Shown here: positions 24,523 to 34,833 of the stretch, in pieces
Layout: each line of letters begins with the position of its first letter
Numbering within the stretch: position 1 is the first letter of the stretch
Source: Halomonas faecis
GTDB taxonomy: Bacteria; Pseudomonadota; Gammaproteobacteria; Pseudomonadales; Halomonadaceae
Reading direction: 5' to 3'
Length of the DNA stretch: 64,000 nt
Assembly: GCF_010993975.1 (NCBI RefSeq)
Contig: NZ_JAACZO010000057.1
Coordinates: forward strand, 62,001-126,000
Position numbers and translations under genes: made by a program
Notes under the pieces: model-generated
Database searches by the model: none
Told to the model about the DNA's origin: nothing
The model's input: only the letters and a program-made list of their open reading frames with translations

Positions 24523-24533
24523 AGGAGACGACT

Positions 24534-24917
24534 ATGCCCGCCCCCATTCCCAGCAACGTTCACTACCACAAGCAGGCCCGCGAGCTCGAACTCAGCTACG
24601 AGGACGGCGAGAGCTACCGGTTGTCGGTGGAGTACCTGCGGGTCTTCTCGCCGTCCGCCGAGGTACGCGGCCACGGCCGCGGCCAGGAGACGCTGCAGGT
24701 CGGCAAGAAGTTCGTGGGGCTCAAGAACATCACGCCCACCGGGCGCTATGCGCTCAAGCTGCACTTCGACGACGGCCACGACAGCGGCCTGTTCAGTTGG
24801 GACTACCTGTGGTGGCTGATCGAGAATCGCGAAACCAACTGGGCCGACTACCTGCAGCGCCTGGAGGAGGCCGGTGCCAGCCGCGAGCCGCTGGGCATCG
24901 AGATCAAGCAACTTTGA
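24534..24917 (+). CDS. DUF971 (GBBH-like N-terminal domain) protein
   Basis: 127-residue cytoplasmic protein made of a single DUF971 domain, the N-terminal fold also found in gamma-butyrobetaine hydroxylase. Diagnostic segments are LELSYEDGESYRLSVEYLRV, VGLKNITPTGRYALKLHFDD and GLFSWDYLWWL. The biochemical role is not established; related domains are linked with iron-sulfur or metal proteins. The position after hslVU matches Pseudomonas. A good AGGAGA site supports the start. Confidence 0.9.
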   Translation: MPAPIPSNVHYHKQARELELSYEDGESYRLSVEYLRVFSPSAEVRGHGRGQETLQVGKKFVGLKNITPTGRYALKLHFDDGHDSGLFSWDYLWWLIENRETNWADYLQRLEEAGASREPLGIEIKQL

Positions 24918-24944
24918 GTTGCCCGGTCTCGATACCGAAAGCCT

Positions 24945-25041
24945 CCGGGGGCAGGTCGTAGAGGGGGTCCTGCGCCAGGGATGGCGCCGGTAGCGTACAG
25001 GGATGTATTAACAGCGCCCCCTCAGAGACCTGTCGCCGGGG
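24945..25041 (+). repeat. Structured intergenic element, copy A
   Basis: About 97 bases between the DUF971 gene and ubiE. Outer stem CAGGTC with GACCTG, second stem GAGGGGG with CCCCCTC, inner hairpin GCGCCA-GGGA-TGGCGC (24972-24987), then the conserved single-stranded segment GTAGCGTACAGGGATGTATT. Three further copies occur in this window (34911-35090, 40051-40147, 49525-49623) with different but still paired stem sequences. Confidence 0.85.
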
Positions 25042-25158
25042 TAGTGCCGAGCGGAGCCCTCTCCCGTCAAGACAATCGCCGCCGGGGAAGGCTACAATAT
25101 CGCGCATTCGAGGCCGGCAGGCCTGTCGATCACCGCAGCGATTCGGGAGCCCCACGGC

Positions 25159-25914
25159 ATGAGCCCCAGCGACAAGCGCACCACCCACTTCGGCTACCAG
25201 GAAGTCCCGGTCGAGGAAAAGGCCTCGCGAGTGGCCCATGTCTTCCACTCCGTGGCGGCCCGTTACGACGTCATGAACGATCTGATGTCGCTGGGCATCC
25301 ATCGCCTGTGGAAGCGCCTCACCATCGAGCGCGCCGGCGTGCGCCCCGGCCATAGCGTACTCGACATCGCCGGCGGCACCGGCGATCTGACCCTCAAGTT
25401 CTCGCGCCTGGTGGGGCCGCGCGGGCGCGTGGTGCTGGCCGACATCAACGAGTCGATGCTGCGCGTGGGGCGCGACAAACTGCTCGACAGCGGCGTGGGC
25501 GGCAACGTCGAGTACGTCCAGGCCAACGCCGAGACCCTGCCGTTTCCCGACAACACCTTCGACTGCATCACCATCGCTTTCGGGCTGCGTAACGTTACCG
25601 ACAAGGACGCCGCGCTGCGTTCCATGACCCGCGTACTCAAGCCCGGGGGACGCCTGCTGGTGCTGGAGTTCTCCCAGCCGGTCAATCCGCTGCTCTCCAA
25701 GGCCTACGACGAGTACTCCTTCCGCCTGCTGCCGCGCATGGGCCAGTTGGTGGCCGGCGACGCCGACAGCTACCGCTATCTGGCCGAGTCGATCCGCGTG
25801 CATCCCGACCAGGAGACCCTCAAGAGCATGATGGAAGCCGCCGGTCTGGAGCGGGTGGAATACACCAACCTCACTGGCGGCATCGTCGCCCTGCACCGCG
25901 GCATCAAGCTGTGA
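25159..25914 (+). CDS. ubiE: Ubiquinone/menaquinone biosynthesis C-methyltransferase
   Basis: SAM-dependent methyltransferase that methylates the quinone ring (2-polyprenyl-6-methoxybenzoquinol step). The 251-residue protein carries the SAM motif [12 protein letters not shown], the acidic-loop ADINESML, and the family signatures [18 protein letters not shown] and [17 protein letters not shown]. It is the first gene of ubiE-ubiJ-ubiB. A TACAAT at 25093-25098 may be its -10 element. The structured repeat copy A stands just upstream. Confidence 0.96.
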   Translation: MSPSDKRTTHFGYQEVPVEEKASRVAHVFHSVAARYDVMNDLMSLGIHRLWKRLTIERAGVRPGHSVLDIAGGTGDLTLKFSRLVGPRGRVVLADINESMLRVGRDKLLDSGVGGNVEYVQANAETLPFPDNTFDCITIAFGLRNVTDKDAALRSMTRVLKPGGRLLVLEFSQPVNPLLSKAYDEYSFRLLPRMGQLVAGDADSYRYLAESIRVHPDQETLKSMMEAAGLERVEYTNLTGGIVALHRGIKL

Positions 25915-26537
25915 TGGTGTTGCTGGCCGGCATCGAGCGCACGCTCAACGCCCTTCTCGCCCGCGATCCTGCCGCCCCGGCGCGTCTGGCTCGGCTGGCC
26001 GGCAGCCGCATCGTGCTGCGTCTCGAGCAGCCCCGATTCGAGCTGCTAATGGCCTTCCATGCCCAGGGCGTGGACCTGTTGCGCCTGGAGGTCGACGCCG
26101 AAACGACCGCCGATGCCGTGGTGGAACTCGACACCGAGGCCCTCGGCGAGCTGCTGGGCGGCGCCTCCGTGGAGCGACTGATGTTTCAGGGCCGGATCGG
26201 CGTACGTGGCCAAGTCCACCGGCTCGAAGCGGCTCGCGAGCTACTGCTCGATCTCGATCTGGATTGGGAAGCCGAGCTTGCCCATTGGCTCGGCGACGTG
26301 CCGGCTCACAGCCTCGCCGAGGGAGTGCGCGGACTGGCGCAGTGGGGAGCGCGTACGCGTCGCGAGCTTACCGCCGATATCGCCGAATACGTCTTCGAAG
26401 AGGCACGCCTGCTTCCCGGACGCCATCAGCTCGAGAATCTCCGCGATCACCTCACCGAACTGGAAGTGGCCACCGACCGGCTGGAGGCACGCCTGGCCCG
26501 GCTGCGCCGCCGTCTCGACGCTGGGGTGGACTCATGA
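25914..26537 (+). CDS. ubiJ: Ubiquinone biosynthesis accessory factor UbiJ
   Basis: 207-residue protein with an N-terminal SCP2 sterol-carrier-like domain ([15 protein letters not shown] through [14 protein letters not shown]) and a C-terminal helical coiled region ([22 protein letters not shown]). UbiJ with UbiK holds lipid intermediates of ubiquinone synthesis in the Ubi complex. The ATG at 25914 shares a base with the ubiE stop; a GTG at 25911 is an alternative. It overlaps ubiB by 4 bases. Identification rests on domain layout and the conserved ubiE-ubiJ-ubiB order. Confidence 0.9.
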   Translation: MVLLAGIERTLNALLARDPAAPARLARLAGSRIVLRLEQPRFELLMAFHAQGVDLLRLEVDAETTADAVVELDTEALGELLGGASVERLMFQGRIGVRGQVHRLEAARELLLDLDLDWEAELAHWLGDVPAHSLAEGVRGLAQWGARTRRELTADIAEYVFEEARLLPGRHQLENLRDHLTELEVATDRLEARLARLRRRLDAGVDS

Positions 26538-28159
26538 TGGCGCTGCGACTTTTCCGCATCTTCTGGGTGATCACGCGCTATCGCCTCGACACCCTGCTGC
26601 CGATGGAGCGTCTGCCCTGGCCGTTGCGCATGCTGTTCGCCCTCTCGCCGCTGCGGCTGGTACCGATCGGCCAGCACTCCCGCGGCGAACGCCTGCGTCT
26701 GGCCCTGGAATCGCTGGGTCCCATCTTCGTCAAGTTCGGCCAGCTGCTCTCCACGCGGCGCGACCTGCTGCCGGAAGACGTCGCCGACGAGCTCAAGCGC
26801 CTGCAGGACCAGGTTCCCCCCTTCCCCGGCTCCGAGGCCCGTGCACTGGTCGAGGAGGAGCTGGAATTGCCGCTGAACCTCGCCTTCGCCCACTTCGAGC
26901 CCGAGCCACTGGCCTCGGCGTCCATCGCCCAGGTGCACGCCGCCCGGATGCACAGCGGTGAGGAGGTGGTGGTCAAGATCATCCGTCCCGGCATCGAACG
27001 CGTGATGCGCCAGGACATGGCGCTGATGTACCGCTTCGCCGCCGTTCTGGCACGCATTCCCGAAGCGCGTCGGCTGCGTCCCGTGGAAGTGGTGCGCGAC
27101 TACGAAGCCACGCTGTTCGACGAGCTCGACCTCTACAAGGAGGCCGCGAACACGTCCCAGCTCAAGCGCAACTTCAAGGAGTCGCCGCTGCTGTTCGTGC
27201 CCGCTATCCACTGGACGCACACGCGGCGCCGAGTAATGGTCCAGGAACGCATCTACGGCATCCCGGTGGCCGACACGGCCGCGCTGAAGGCCCAGGGTAC
27301 CGACCTCAAGAAGCTCGCCGAGCGAGGCGTCGAGATCTTCTTCACTCAGGTATTCCGCGACAACTTCTTCCATGCCGACATGCATCCCGGCAACATCTTC
27401 GTTTCCCGCAAGCACCCTACCGACCCCCAGTACATCGCCATCGACTGCGGCATCGTCGGCAGCCTCACACGTGAAGACCAGGACTACTTGGCACGCAACC
27501 TGCTGGCGTTCTTCCATCAGGATTACTACGAAGTGGCGGCCCTGCACATCGAGTCCGGGTGGGTGAGCGAGGATACCCGCGCCAACGAATTCGCGGCCGC
27601 CATTCGCACCGTGTGCGAGCCGATCCTCGAAAAACCGCTCAAGGACATCTCCTTCGGTCAGGTGCTGCTGGGTCTCTTCCAGACCGCGCGGCGCTTCAAC
27701 ATGGAGGTGCAGCCGCAACTGGTTCTGCTGCAGAAGACTCTGCTCAACATCGAGGGGCTGGGACGCCAGCTCTATCCGGACCTCGACCTGTGGACCACCG
27801 CCAAACCCTACTTGGAGCGCTGGATGAAGGAGCGCGCCGGAGCCGGAGGCCTGTGGGAATCGCTCAAGCGCCAGGCCCCGGAACTGTCGCGCCAGTTGCC
27901 GGAGCTTCCGGTACTCGCCCATCAGGCGCTCACCCAGGTCGAACACGAACGGCGCCAGCGCCATCATCAAGCCAATGCCGTGACTCGCATCGGCGCCGAA
28001 CTCCAGCAGGGGCGTCGCAGCCGGCGCCGCCTGCGCCTGGGCCTGATGCTGATCGCACTCGCTCTGGCCTGGCAGCCACTGACCCAATGGGCCGCCGACC
28101 AGCCCTTGGCGGTACTGGGCGCCGGCATCATCGGCGTTGGCCTGCTGCTCTGGCACTAG
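26534..28159 (+). CDS. ubiB: Ubiquinone biosynthesis protein UbiB
   Basis: Atypical kinase-like ATPase of the ABC1/ADCK family required for ubiquinone assembly. From the overlapping ATG at 26534 it has 541 residues. Visible are the KxGQ motif in [17 protein letters not shown], the kinase-like core with VVVKIIRPG and VQERIYG, the HADMHPGN catalytic loop, and the DCG segment. Two membrane helices form the C-terminus (about 500-541). The frame stays open upstream to 26264, but that is inside ubiJ and not family-like. Confidence 0.95.
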   Translation: MMALRLFRIFWVITRYRLDTLLPMERLPWPLRMLFALSPLRLVPIGQHSRGERLRLALESLGPIFVKFGQLLSTRRDLLPEDVADELKRLQDQVPPFPGSEARALVEEELELPLNLAFAHFEPEPLASASIAQVHAARMHSGEEVVVKIIRPGIERVMRQDMALMYRFAAVLARIPEARRLRPVEVVRDYEATLFDELDLYKEAANTSQLKRNFKESPLLFVPAIHWTHTRRRVMVQERIYGIPVADTAALKAQGTDLKKLAERGVEIFFTQVFRDNFFHADMHPGNIFVSRKHPTDPQYIAIDCGIVGSLTREDQDYLARNLLAFFHQDYYEVAALHIESGWVSEDTRANEFAAAIRTVCEPILEKPLKDISFGQVLLGLFQTARRFNMEVQPQLVLLQKTLLNIEGLGRQLYPDLDLWTTAKPYLERWMKERAGAGGLWESLKRQAPELSRQLPELPVLAHQALTQVEHERRQRHHQANAVTRIGAELQQGRRSRRRLRLGLMLIALALAWQPLTQWAADQPLAVLGAGIIGVGLLLWH

Positions 28160-28163
28160 ACTC

Positions 28164-28208
28164 TGTCCGCAACGTCGGCGAGCGCAGCTAGCTTTCGGGC
28201 GAAGCCGA
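28164..28208. repeat. Palindromic repeat, second family (copy 1)
   Basis: About 45 bases between ubiB and hisE, sharing the core GTCGGCGAGCGCAGC and the flank TTTCGG with a copy at 36662-36706. The flanks form an imperfect inverted repeat. Function unknown. Confidence 0.6.
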
Positions 28209-28239
28209 ACCTTGATCCACCGCAATCGGAGCGTCTGAC

Positions 28240-28575
28240 ATGAGTGATATTCTCGACGAACTCTTCGACGTGCTGGCAAGCCGCCGCAGCGCCGATCCCG
28301 CCGAGTCCTACGTCGCAAGCTTGCATCACCGCGGGCTGAACAAGATACTCGAGAAAGTGGGCGAAGAAGCGACTGAAACCCTGCTGGCAGCCAAGGATGC
28401 CGAGGGGGGCGGCAATGTCGAGCGCCAAGCGTTGATCGCCGAAACGGCCGACCTGTGGTTTCATAGCCTGGTGATGCTGTCGCATCTGGGGCTCGACCAC
28501 CGCGACGTTCTCGACGAACTGGGCCAACGCTTCGGCATTTCCGGGCACGAAGAGAAGGCCGCAAGGTCAAAGTGA
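28240..28575 (+). CDS. hisE: Phosphoribosyl-ATP pyrophosphatase
   Basis: Second step of histidine biosynthesis: hydrolyses phosphoribosyl-ATP to phosphoribosyl-AMP. The 111-residue protein is an all-alpha MazG-like NTP pyrophosphatase; the metal-binding glutamates lie in [15 protein letters not shown] and the aspartate in [13 protein letters not shown]. It is a stand-alone HisE, not fused to HisI. Placement next to tatABC away from the other his genes is also seen in Pseudomonas. Confidence 0.95.
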   Translation: MSDILDELFDVLASRRSADPAESYVASLHHRGLNKILEKVGEEATETLLAAKDAEGGGNVERQALIAETADLWFHSLVMLSHLGLDHRDVLDELGQRFGISGHEEKAARSK

Positions 28576-28622
28576 ACCCGACGTTCCGGCATGACCGGAA
28601 ACCCGAACCAGAGGAAACCTTC

Positions 28623-28889
28623 ATGTTAGGTGGCATCAGTATCTGGCAACTGCTGATCGTACTCGGCATCATCATCCTGATCTTCGGCACCAAGAAGCTG
28701 CGCAACGTGGGCAGTGACCTGGGTGGCGCCGTCAAAGGCTTCAAGCAGGCCGTCAACGAAGAGGACAAGCAGAAAGAGGAAGAAAACTCCCAGGCCAAGG
28801 TCACTCACGAGGAGACGCCCAACACCTATGACGTGCGGGCCGAAGAGAAGACCGAGGACAAGGTCGAGGACCGGGAAGAGCGCAAGTAA
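28623..28889 (+). CDS. tatA: Sec-independent protein translocase protein TatA
   Basis: Pore-forming subunit of the twin-arginine translocase for folded proteins. The 88-residue protein has a short membrane helix (about 5-21), the hinge FGTKKL, and an amphipathic helix, then a strongly acidic tail. The ATG at 28623 follows an AGAGGAAA site; the frame extends up to 28572 but those residues are not part of TatA. It is the first of tatABC. Confidence 0.95.
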   Translation: MLGGISIWQLLIVLGIIILIFGTKKLRNVGSDLGGAVKGFKQAVNEEDKQKEEENSQAKVTHEETPNTYDVRAEEKTEDKVEDREERK

Positions 28890-28895
28890 GCCGCC

Positions 28896-29297
28896 ATGTT
28901 CGATATCGGCTTTCTCGAACTGCTGTTGCTCGGCATCGTCGGGCTGCTGGTGCTCGGCCCCGAGCGGCTGCCCAAGGCTGCGCGCACCCTCGGACTGTGG
29001 GTCGGCAAGGTCAAGCGTACCGTGTCGGGCATGCAGAAGGAGATCAACGCCCAACTCGAAGCCGAGGAACTGCGTCAGAAGCTCAAGGATCAGCAGAGCA
29101 AACTCGACGAGAGCCTGGGCAAGGCCAAACGCGACGTGGAAAGCCTCGCCGAGGAGCCTGCTCCACAGAGGCGCAACGACCCGGCGTCCGGCGAAAACGC
29201 GTCCAAACCGGCCGCAGATCGCCTCGACGACGCCCTGACCGGCGTCAAGGACGACACTGCTTCCGCTGACGACAAGAGGGATGCCTCGTCCCGATGA
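28896..29297 (+). CDS. tatB: Sec-independent protein translocase protein TatB
   Basis: Receptor component of the twin-arginine translocase that works with TatC. The 133-residue protein starts MFDIGFLELLLLGIVGLLVLG, a TatB-type membrane helix with the conserved Glu at position 8 and a hinge GPERLP, followed by a long amphipathic helix and an acidic tail. It lies 6 bases after tatA and overlaps tatC by 4 bases, so translation of B and C is coupled. Confidence 0.95.
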   Translation: MFDIGFLELLLLGIVGLLVLGPERLPKAARTLGLWVGKVKRTVSGMQKEINAQLEAEELRQKLKDQQSKLDESLGKAKRDVESLAEEPAPQRRNDPASGENASKPAADRLDDALTGVKDDTASADDKRDASSR

Positions 29298-30055
29298 GCG
29301 ACCCCAACGACAAGCCGAACCTGGCTCAGGCTCCGCTGATCGAGCACCTGGTGGAGCTCCGCTCGCGCCTTCTCCGCGCGGTGGTGGCGATCCTGGTGAT
29401 CTTCCTGGCGCTCTATGCCTTTGCCAACGACATCTACACCTTCGTGGCGCAGCCGCTCATGGCACTGCTTCCCGAGGGGTCGCAGATGATCGCCACGGAA
29501 GTGGCCTCGCCGTTCCTGGCCCCCTTCAAGCTGACCCTGGTCGTGGCCGTGTTCGCCGCCATCCCTTACGTGTTGCACCAGGCCTGGTCCTTCGTGGCGC
29601 CCGGCCTCTACGACAACGAAAAAGCCCTGGCCATGCCGATACTGGCCTCCAGCGTGGCACTCTTCTACGCCGGGGCCGCCTTCGCCTACTTCGCGGTCTT
29701 CCCGCTGCTGTTCGAGTTCTTCACCCAGACCGGGCCGGAGGACGTGGCAGTGATGACCGACATCAACCAGTACCTGAACTTCGTCCTCAAGCTGTTCTTC
29801 GCCTTCGGGGTGGCCTTCGAGATTCCCATCGCCACCTTCCTGTTGATCGTCTCCGGCGCCACCACGGTGGAAAGCCTCTCCAAGAAGCGGCCCTACATCG
29901 TGCTGGGCTGTTTCGTGGTGGGCATGCTACTCACCCCGCCGGACGTGATCTCGCAGAGTCTGCTGGCCATTCCCATGTACCTGCTCTACGAGATCGGTCT
30001 GCTATTCGGCCGCTTTGCACGCCGCAAGAAGCGCGAGGCGGAAGACGACTCTTGA
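29294..30055 (+). CDS. tatC: Sec-independent protein translocase protein TatC
   Basis: Six-helix inner membrane core of the twin-arginine translocase that recognises the twin-arginine signal. The 253-residue protein carries the conserved cytoplasmic start PLIEHLVELRSRLLRAVVA, the periplasmic loop with SPFLAPFKL, and FAFGVAFEIPIATFLL with the membrane glutamate. It closes the tatABC operon; heptamer repeats begin one base past its stop codon, then an intrinsic terminator of the convergent elbB. Confidence 0.96.
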   Translation: MSDPNDKPNLAQAPLIEHLVELRSRLLRAVVAILVIFLALYAFANDIYTFVAQPLMALLPEGSQMIATEVASPFLAPFKLTLVVAVFAAIPYVLHQAWSFVAPGLYDNEKALAMPILASSVALFYAGAAFAYFAVFPLLFEFFTQTGPEDVAVMTDINQYLNFVLKLFFAFGVAFEIPIATFLLIVSGATTVESLSKKRPYIVLGCFVVGMLLTPPDVISQSLLAIPMYLLYEIGLLFGRFARRKKREAEDDS

Positions 30056-30083
30056 GCGATAAGCTTTAAGCTGTAAGCCATAA
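30056..30083. repeat. Heptanucleotide repeat, GCNNTAA type (left arm)
   Basis: Four units GCGATAA, GCTTTAA, GCTGTAA, GCCATAA immediately after the tatC stop codon. An inverted counterpart lies at 30124-30142, with the elbB terminator between them. Together the arms can form a long stem with two mismatches. Confidence 0.7.
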
Positions 30084-30116
30084 AAAAACCCCCAAGGCTC
30101 GATGCTCTGGAGGTTT
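30082..30116 (-). terminator. Intrinsic terminator of elbB
   Basis: On the minus strand AAACCTCCA pairs with TTGGGGGTTT (one mismatch) and is followed by a run of seven T. It lies about 40 bases past the elbB stop codon. The opposed heptamer arms outside it extend the stem, so it may stop tatC transcripts too. Confidence 0.8.
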
Positions 30117-30123
30117 AACTGAC

Positions 30124-30142
30124 GGCTTATAGCTTACAGCTC
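30124..30142. repeat. Heptanucleotide repeat, right arm (inverted)
   Basis: GGC-TTATAGC-TTACAGC, the reverse complement of GCTGTAA-GCTATAA-GCC. It mirrors the array at 30056-30083 across the elbB terminator. Confidence 0.65.
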
Positions 30143-30156
30143 CCGGCGCAGCCGGG

Positions 30157-30819
30157 TCACAGGTCCATCATCTCGTCGATGCGGTCGACCAGCTTGAAGA
30201 TGCCGGTGGCCGCCTCGCTGATGCGGGTGGCGAGCATGTAGCCCGGGGTCGACACGACACGATTTTCGAAGTCCACCACGATGTCCTCCACGCCGCAGCT
30301 GCGGTGCAGCCCGCCCATGGCGCTGATCGCGCCGGCAACGCCGGGATCGTGACCCACGGTGACGGCCACGCCCGGGCCCAGCAGCTTGGGAGACAACGCC
30401 GGTGCGATGCACATCAGGCCGATGGGCTTGCGCTCAGCGTGGAACTCCCCTATCACCTCCGCCAGCATCTCGAGCACTTCCATGTCGCTGCCGGCCGCGG
30501 CGAAATTCGACAGTGTCTTGGCAGCGCCGAAACCGCCAGGCAGGATCACCGCATCGTAGTCTTCGGCATCCAGCGTCTCGAGAGGCGCGATATCGCCACG
30601 CGCCAGACGCGCCGCCTCGACCAGCACATTACGGCTTTCTCCGTCGACCGCTTCGCCTCGGCAATGGTCGACCACCTCCTGCTGAGGCACGTTCGGGGCG
30701 AAACAGTGATACCCGATACCCAACTGGTCGAGCCGCAGCAGCGTCAGCGTCGTTTCGTAGATCTCCGAACCGTCCTGAACGCCGCAGCCCGACAGGATGA
30801 CCGCCACCTGTTTACTCAT
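30157..30819 (-). CDS. elbB: DJ-1/PfpI-like protein ElbB (isoprenoid biosynthesis glyoxalase)
   Basis: 220-residue class I glutamine amidotransferase-like protein of the ElbB/SCRP-27A family. It starts MSKQVAVILSGCGVQDGSEI, has FAPNVPQQEVVDHCRGE, DAVILPGGFGAAKTLSNFA and the nucleophile-elbow-like LMCIAPALSPKLLG. E. coli ElbB has weak glyoxalase activity and was linked to isoprenoid synthesis; the true role is unclear. The start at 30819 has a strong GGAGGAGAG site, whereas the longer frame to 30963 runs into the divergent hemB promoter area. Confidence 0.92.
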   Translation of the reverse strand: MSKQVAVILSGCGVQDGSEIYETTLTLLRLDQLGIGYHCFAPNVPQQEVVDHCRGEAVDGESRNVLVEAARLARGDIAPLETLDAEDYDAVILPGGFGAAKTLSNFAAAGSDMEVLEMLAEVIGEFHAERKPIGLMCIAPALSPKLLGPGVAVTVGHDPGVAGAISAMGGLHRSCGVEDIVVDFENRVVSTPGYMLATRISEAATGIFKLVDRIDEMMDL

Positions 30820-30938
30820 GCTTCTCTCCTCCACTGAGCGGCCCGCCCGAGGGAAGTCCGCAACCGTCGCTTTGAAGCCAACACTGTAGAGAGTCGTGCC
30901 GGGTGCGACAAGGCGCGGCTTCCGGCACTCTGCGACAC

Positions 30939-30947
30939 TGATATACT
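30939..30947 (+). promoter_or_regulatory. hemB: Candidate hemB promoter (extended -10)
   Basis: TGATATACT at 30939-30947 is an extended -10 (TG, one base, TATACT) about 90 bases before hemB. The -35 at the right distance (CTTCCG) is poor, which is acceptable for extended -10 promoters. Confidence 0.4.
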
Positions 30948-30994
30948 CGTTGTCACGATCCACTTGTCATCGAATCGTCATCTTCAGCGCCTAG

Positions 30995-32044
<1,050 letters not shown>

Positions 32045-32066
32045 CCGGAAGGCTGTGCCCTTCCGG
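32045..32066 (+). terminator. Hairpin between hemB and ppk1
   Basis: Perfect 8-bp stem CCGGAAGG / CCTTCCGG with a 6-base loop directly after the hemB stop codon. No T-run follows, so it may protect the 3' end or partially attenuate rather than fully terminate. Confidence 0.45.
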
Positions 32067-32085
32067 CTCGACGATGAGAGGAACC

Positions 32086-34305
32086 ATGGAAGACTCGCAC
32101 AGCCATTCTGCGTCCGGTACGCCACCACAACGGGCCAGCGATGCACCACCGCCGGTCGAAACCGCCGGCGAGCCGGTTACGCCCCGACTCAACCAGACGG
32201 GAACCGGGATCAAGCCCAAGGCGATCCCCGACCCGGAAGCCGACCTCGGCGACCCGAGCCTGTACTTCAATCGCGAACTCTCTCACCTGCAGTTCAATAT
32301 CCGCGTTCTGGAACAGGCCCTCGACGAAGCGCACCCGCTGCTCAACCGGCTGATGTTCCTACTGATTTTCTCGTCGAACATGGACGAGTTCTTCGAGATT
32401 CGCGTGGCCGGCCTAAAGCACCAGATCGCTCTAGGAGACGAATCCACCGGTGCCGACGGCCGCTCCCCACGCTCGGTCCTGAGCGAGATCAGCGAACTGG
32501 CCCACGCCCAGGTGGCACGCCAGTACCAGATCCTCAACGATTCGCTGATTCCCGCGCTGGAGGCCCACGGACTGCGCTTTCGTCGTCGGGGTGAATGGAC
32601 TGCCGAGCAACGCCGCTGGGTACGCGACTATTTCGAAGCCGAGATCATGCCGGTGATAAGCCCCATCGGCCTGGACCCTTCGCACCCCTTTCCGAGGCTG
32701 GTCAACAAGAGCCTCAACTTCATCGTCGAACTCGAGGGAAAAGATGCCTTCGGTCGCGAGGGGGGCTTGGCGATACTGCCCGCGCCTCGCTCGCTGCCAC
32801 GGGTGATCGCCCTGCCAGATGCCTTGTGCGCCGACGGCTTTCGCGAGTTCGTGTTTCTCTCGTCCATGATTCACGCCCACGCCGAGGAGCTATTCCCCGG
32901 CATGGCGGTGCGAGGCCTCTACCAGTTCCGTCTGACCCGCAACGCCGATCTCTCGGTGGATCCGGAGGAGGTTTCCGACCTGGCCTCGGCACTGCGTGGC
33001 GAACTGCTGGCCCGCCGCTACGGCAGCGGGGTACGCCTGGAAGTGGCCGATAACTGCCCCGAGGAACTGGCCGCCTTTCTGCTCAAGCAGTTCGAGCTCG
33101 AGGAAGCCGACCTGTATCGCGTGAGCGGCCCGGTCAACCTGACGCGCATGATGTCGGTGCTCGGCGAGGTCGACCGCCCGGACCTGCTCTATCGCCCTTT
33201 CACGCCCGGCATTCCCAAGTCCTTGCTGCGCAAGGAGAGCCTATTCGCCGCCATTGCCGCCGGTGACATCCTCCTCCACCACCCTTTCCAGGCATTCACG
33301 CCGGTCGAGGACCTGCTGCACGAAGCGGCACGCGACCCCAACGTGCTGGCCATCAAGCAGACGCTCTACCGTACCGGTGCCGACTCCTCCATCGTCAACG
33401 CCCTGGTGGAGGCCGCCAGCAACGCCAAGGAAGTCACGGTGGTGATCGAACTGCGTGCACGCTTCGACGAGGCCGACAACCTGGCGCTGGCCTCGCGGTT
33501 GCAGGAGGCTGGCGCCATCGTCATCTATGGGGTGATGGCCTACAAGACCCACGCCAAGATGGTGCACATCGTACGTCGCGAGCGTGGCAAGCTGCGCCAC
33601 TACGCTCACCTCGGCACCGGCAACTACCACGCCAAGACGGCCAAGTTGTACACCGACTACAGCCTGCTCACGGCCAATCCGACGCTGTGCGCCGACGTGC
33701 ACAAGGTCTTCCAGCAGCTCTCCGGCATGGGCCGTGCCCGACACATCGAAACGCTGCTGCATGCCCCCTTCACGCTGCATGAGAGACTGGTGGCGATGAT
33801 CGACCGCGAGGCGGAGCATGCCCGCCGCGGAAGGCGCGCCCATCTGATCGTCAAGTGCAACTCGTTGACCGAGCCCAAGTTGATTCAGGCCCTCTATCGC
33901 GCCTCCCAAGCCGGTGTGGAATGCGACTTGATCATCCGCGGCATGTGTTGTCTGCGCCCCGGCGTGCCCGGCATCTCGGAAACCATTCGCGTACGCTCGG
34001 TCATCGGCCGCTTTCTCGAGCACACTCGGGTCATCCACTTCCACAACGATGGCAAGCCCGAAACCTGGTGCTCGAGCGCCGACTTCATGGCACGCAACAT
34101 GTTCCACCGCGTGGAAACGGCCTTTCCGCTGCGCGACAGGAAGCTGGCGGCCCGAGTGCGCAAGGACCTGGAAACCTATCTGGTGGACAACTGCCAGAGC
34201 TGGCTCTTGCAGCCCGACGGCACCTATCGCCGCCCCCAGCGCGGCGACAGCGCCCCGATCAGTGCCCAGGAGACACTGCTCTACGCCTACGCCGCCAAGG
34301 CGTGA
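32086..34305 (+). CDS. ppk1: Polyphosphate kinase 1
   Basis: Makes and degrades long-chain polyphosphate from ATP. From the ATG at 32086 (GAGAGGA site) it has 739 residues. The N-terminal tail (about 60 residues) is low in complexity, then come the Ppk1 N domain (LYFNRELSHLQFNIRVLEQA), the middle domain, and two phospholipase D-like C-terminal domains. H489 in YKTHAKMVHIVRR fits the autophosphorylated histidine, and LGTGNYHAKTAKLYTDYSL is the hallmark loop. The hemB-ppk linkage is typical; here ppx is separated from it by about 8 kb. Confidence 0.95.
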   Translation: MEDSHSHSASGTPPQRASDAPPPVETAGEPVTPRLNQTGTGIKPKAIPDPEADLGDPSLYFNRELSHLQFNIRVLEQALDEAHPLLNRLMFLLIFSSNMDEFFEIRVAGLKHQIALGDESTGADGRSPRSVLSEISELAHAQVARQYQILNDSLIPALEAHGLRFRRRGEWTAEQRRWVRDYFEAEIMPVISPIGLDPSHPFPRLVNKSLNFIVELEGKDAFGREGGLAILPAPRSLPRVIALPDALCADGFREFVFLSSMIHAHAEELFPGMAVRGLYQFRLTRNADLSVDPEEVSDLASALRGELLARRYGSGVRLEVADNCPEELAAFLLKQFELEEADLYRVSGPVNLTRMMSVLGEVDRPDLLYRPFTPGIPKSLLRKESLFAAIAAGDILLHHPFQAFTPVEDLLHEAARDPNVLAIKQTLYRTGADSSIVNALVEAASNAKEVTVVIELRARFDEADNLALASRLQEAGAIVIYGVMAYKTHAKMVHIVRRERGKLRHYAHLGTGNYHAKTAKLYTDYSLLTANPTLCADVHKVFQQLSGMGRARHIETLLHAPFTLHERLVAMIDREAEHARRGRRAHLIVKCNSLTEPKLIQALYRASQAGVECDLIIRGMCCLRPGVPGISETIRVRSVIGRFLEHTRVIHFHNDGKPETWCSSADFMARNMFHRVETAFPLRDRKLAARVRKDLETYLVDNCQSWLLQPDGTYRRPQRGDSAPISAQETLLYAYAAKA

Positions 34306-34320
34306 CAATCAGGCGTTAGC

Positions 34321-34833
34321 CTACCTCTTGCGGAAGGCGCGCAAATCCTCCGGATCGAATCCCTCGACCCGTTCGGGCAGGCCCTTTTCATGGCGTAGTT
34401 GCCGCACACGCAACCGCTCGGCCAACAGTTCGCTGTCGTCGTCGAGGGTGCGGCCGTTGAGCTCGGCGAGCTGGGCCATGCCCTGGTGGTAGGCGGTCAG
34501 CAGGTGCAAGGCGACGTCGTTGCCCTCCTCCACGCCACGGCGCAGGCTCGCGAGGTAGCCGCTGAGGCGCGACAAGTGGTGCTTGAGCTGCCACACGTAG
34601 CGCATTTCCGCCATCCAGGGACGCTCGCGCAGCACGGCGAATACCAGGCTGGTGGCCATCAGGCCGAGCAGCACCCCCAACGCATTGAGCCACAGGCTGG
34701 AGCCGAACGTCACGGTGAGCAGCTGCGCCAACAACAGGCCGAAGACGATCAGCTGTCCGGCCATGGCCACGCTGATGATGCGCGCCTTGCGCCGGTAGGT
34801 GTCGGGGTCGTGGTCCTCGAAGGTGAACGGCAT
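34321..34833 (-). CDS. Small membrane protein, probably DUF3087
   Basis: 170-residue protein with two membrane segments (about 18-40 and 45-65) followed by a soluble helical region rich in charged residues (LKHHLSRLSGYLASLRRG, LLAERLRVRQLRHEKGLP). The start MPFTFEDHDPDTYRRKARII resembles the DUF3087 family of pseudomonads and halomonads; I make that assignment from memory of the pattern, not a search. Function unknown. The start at 34833 has an AAGGA site; the frame extends to 34902 without a ribosome site. It is convergent with ppk1. Confidence 0.7.
   Translation of the reverse strand: MPFTFEDHDPDTYRRKARIISVAMAGQLIVFGLLLAQLLTVTFGSSLWLNALGVLLGLMATSLVFAVLRERPWMAEMRYVWQLKHHLSRLSGYLASLRRGVEEGNDVALHLLTAYHQGMAQLAELNGRTLDDDSELLAERLRVRQLRHEKGLPERVEGFDPEDLRAFRKR

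Noticed and set aside
26447-28804. 785-codon frame antisense to ubiB and hisE
   Set aside because: Shadow of the real genes; composition is that of a GC-rich antisense frame.
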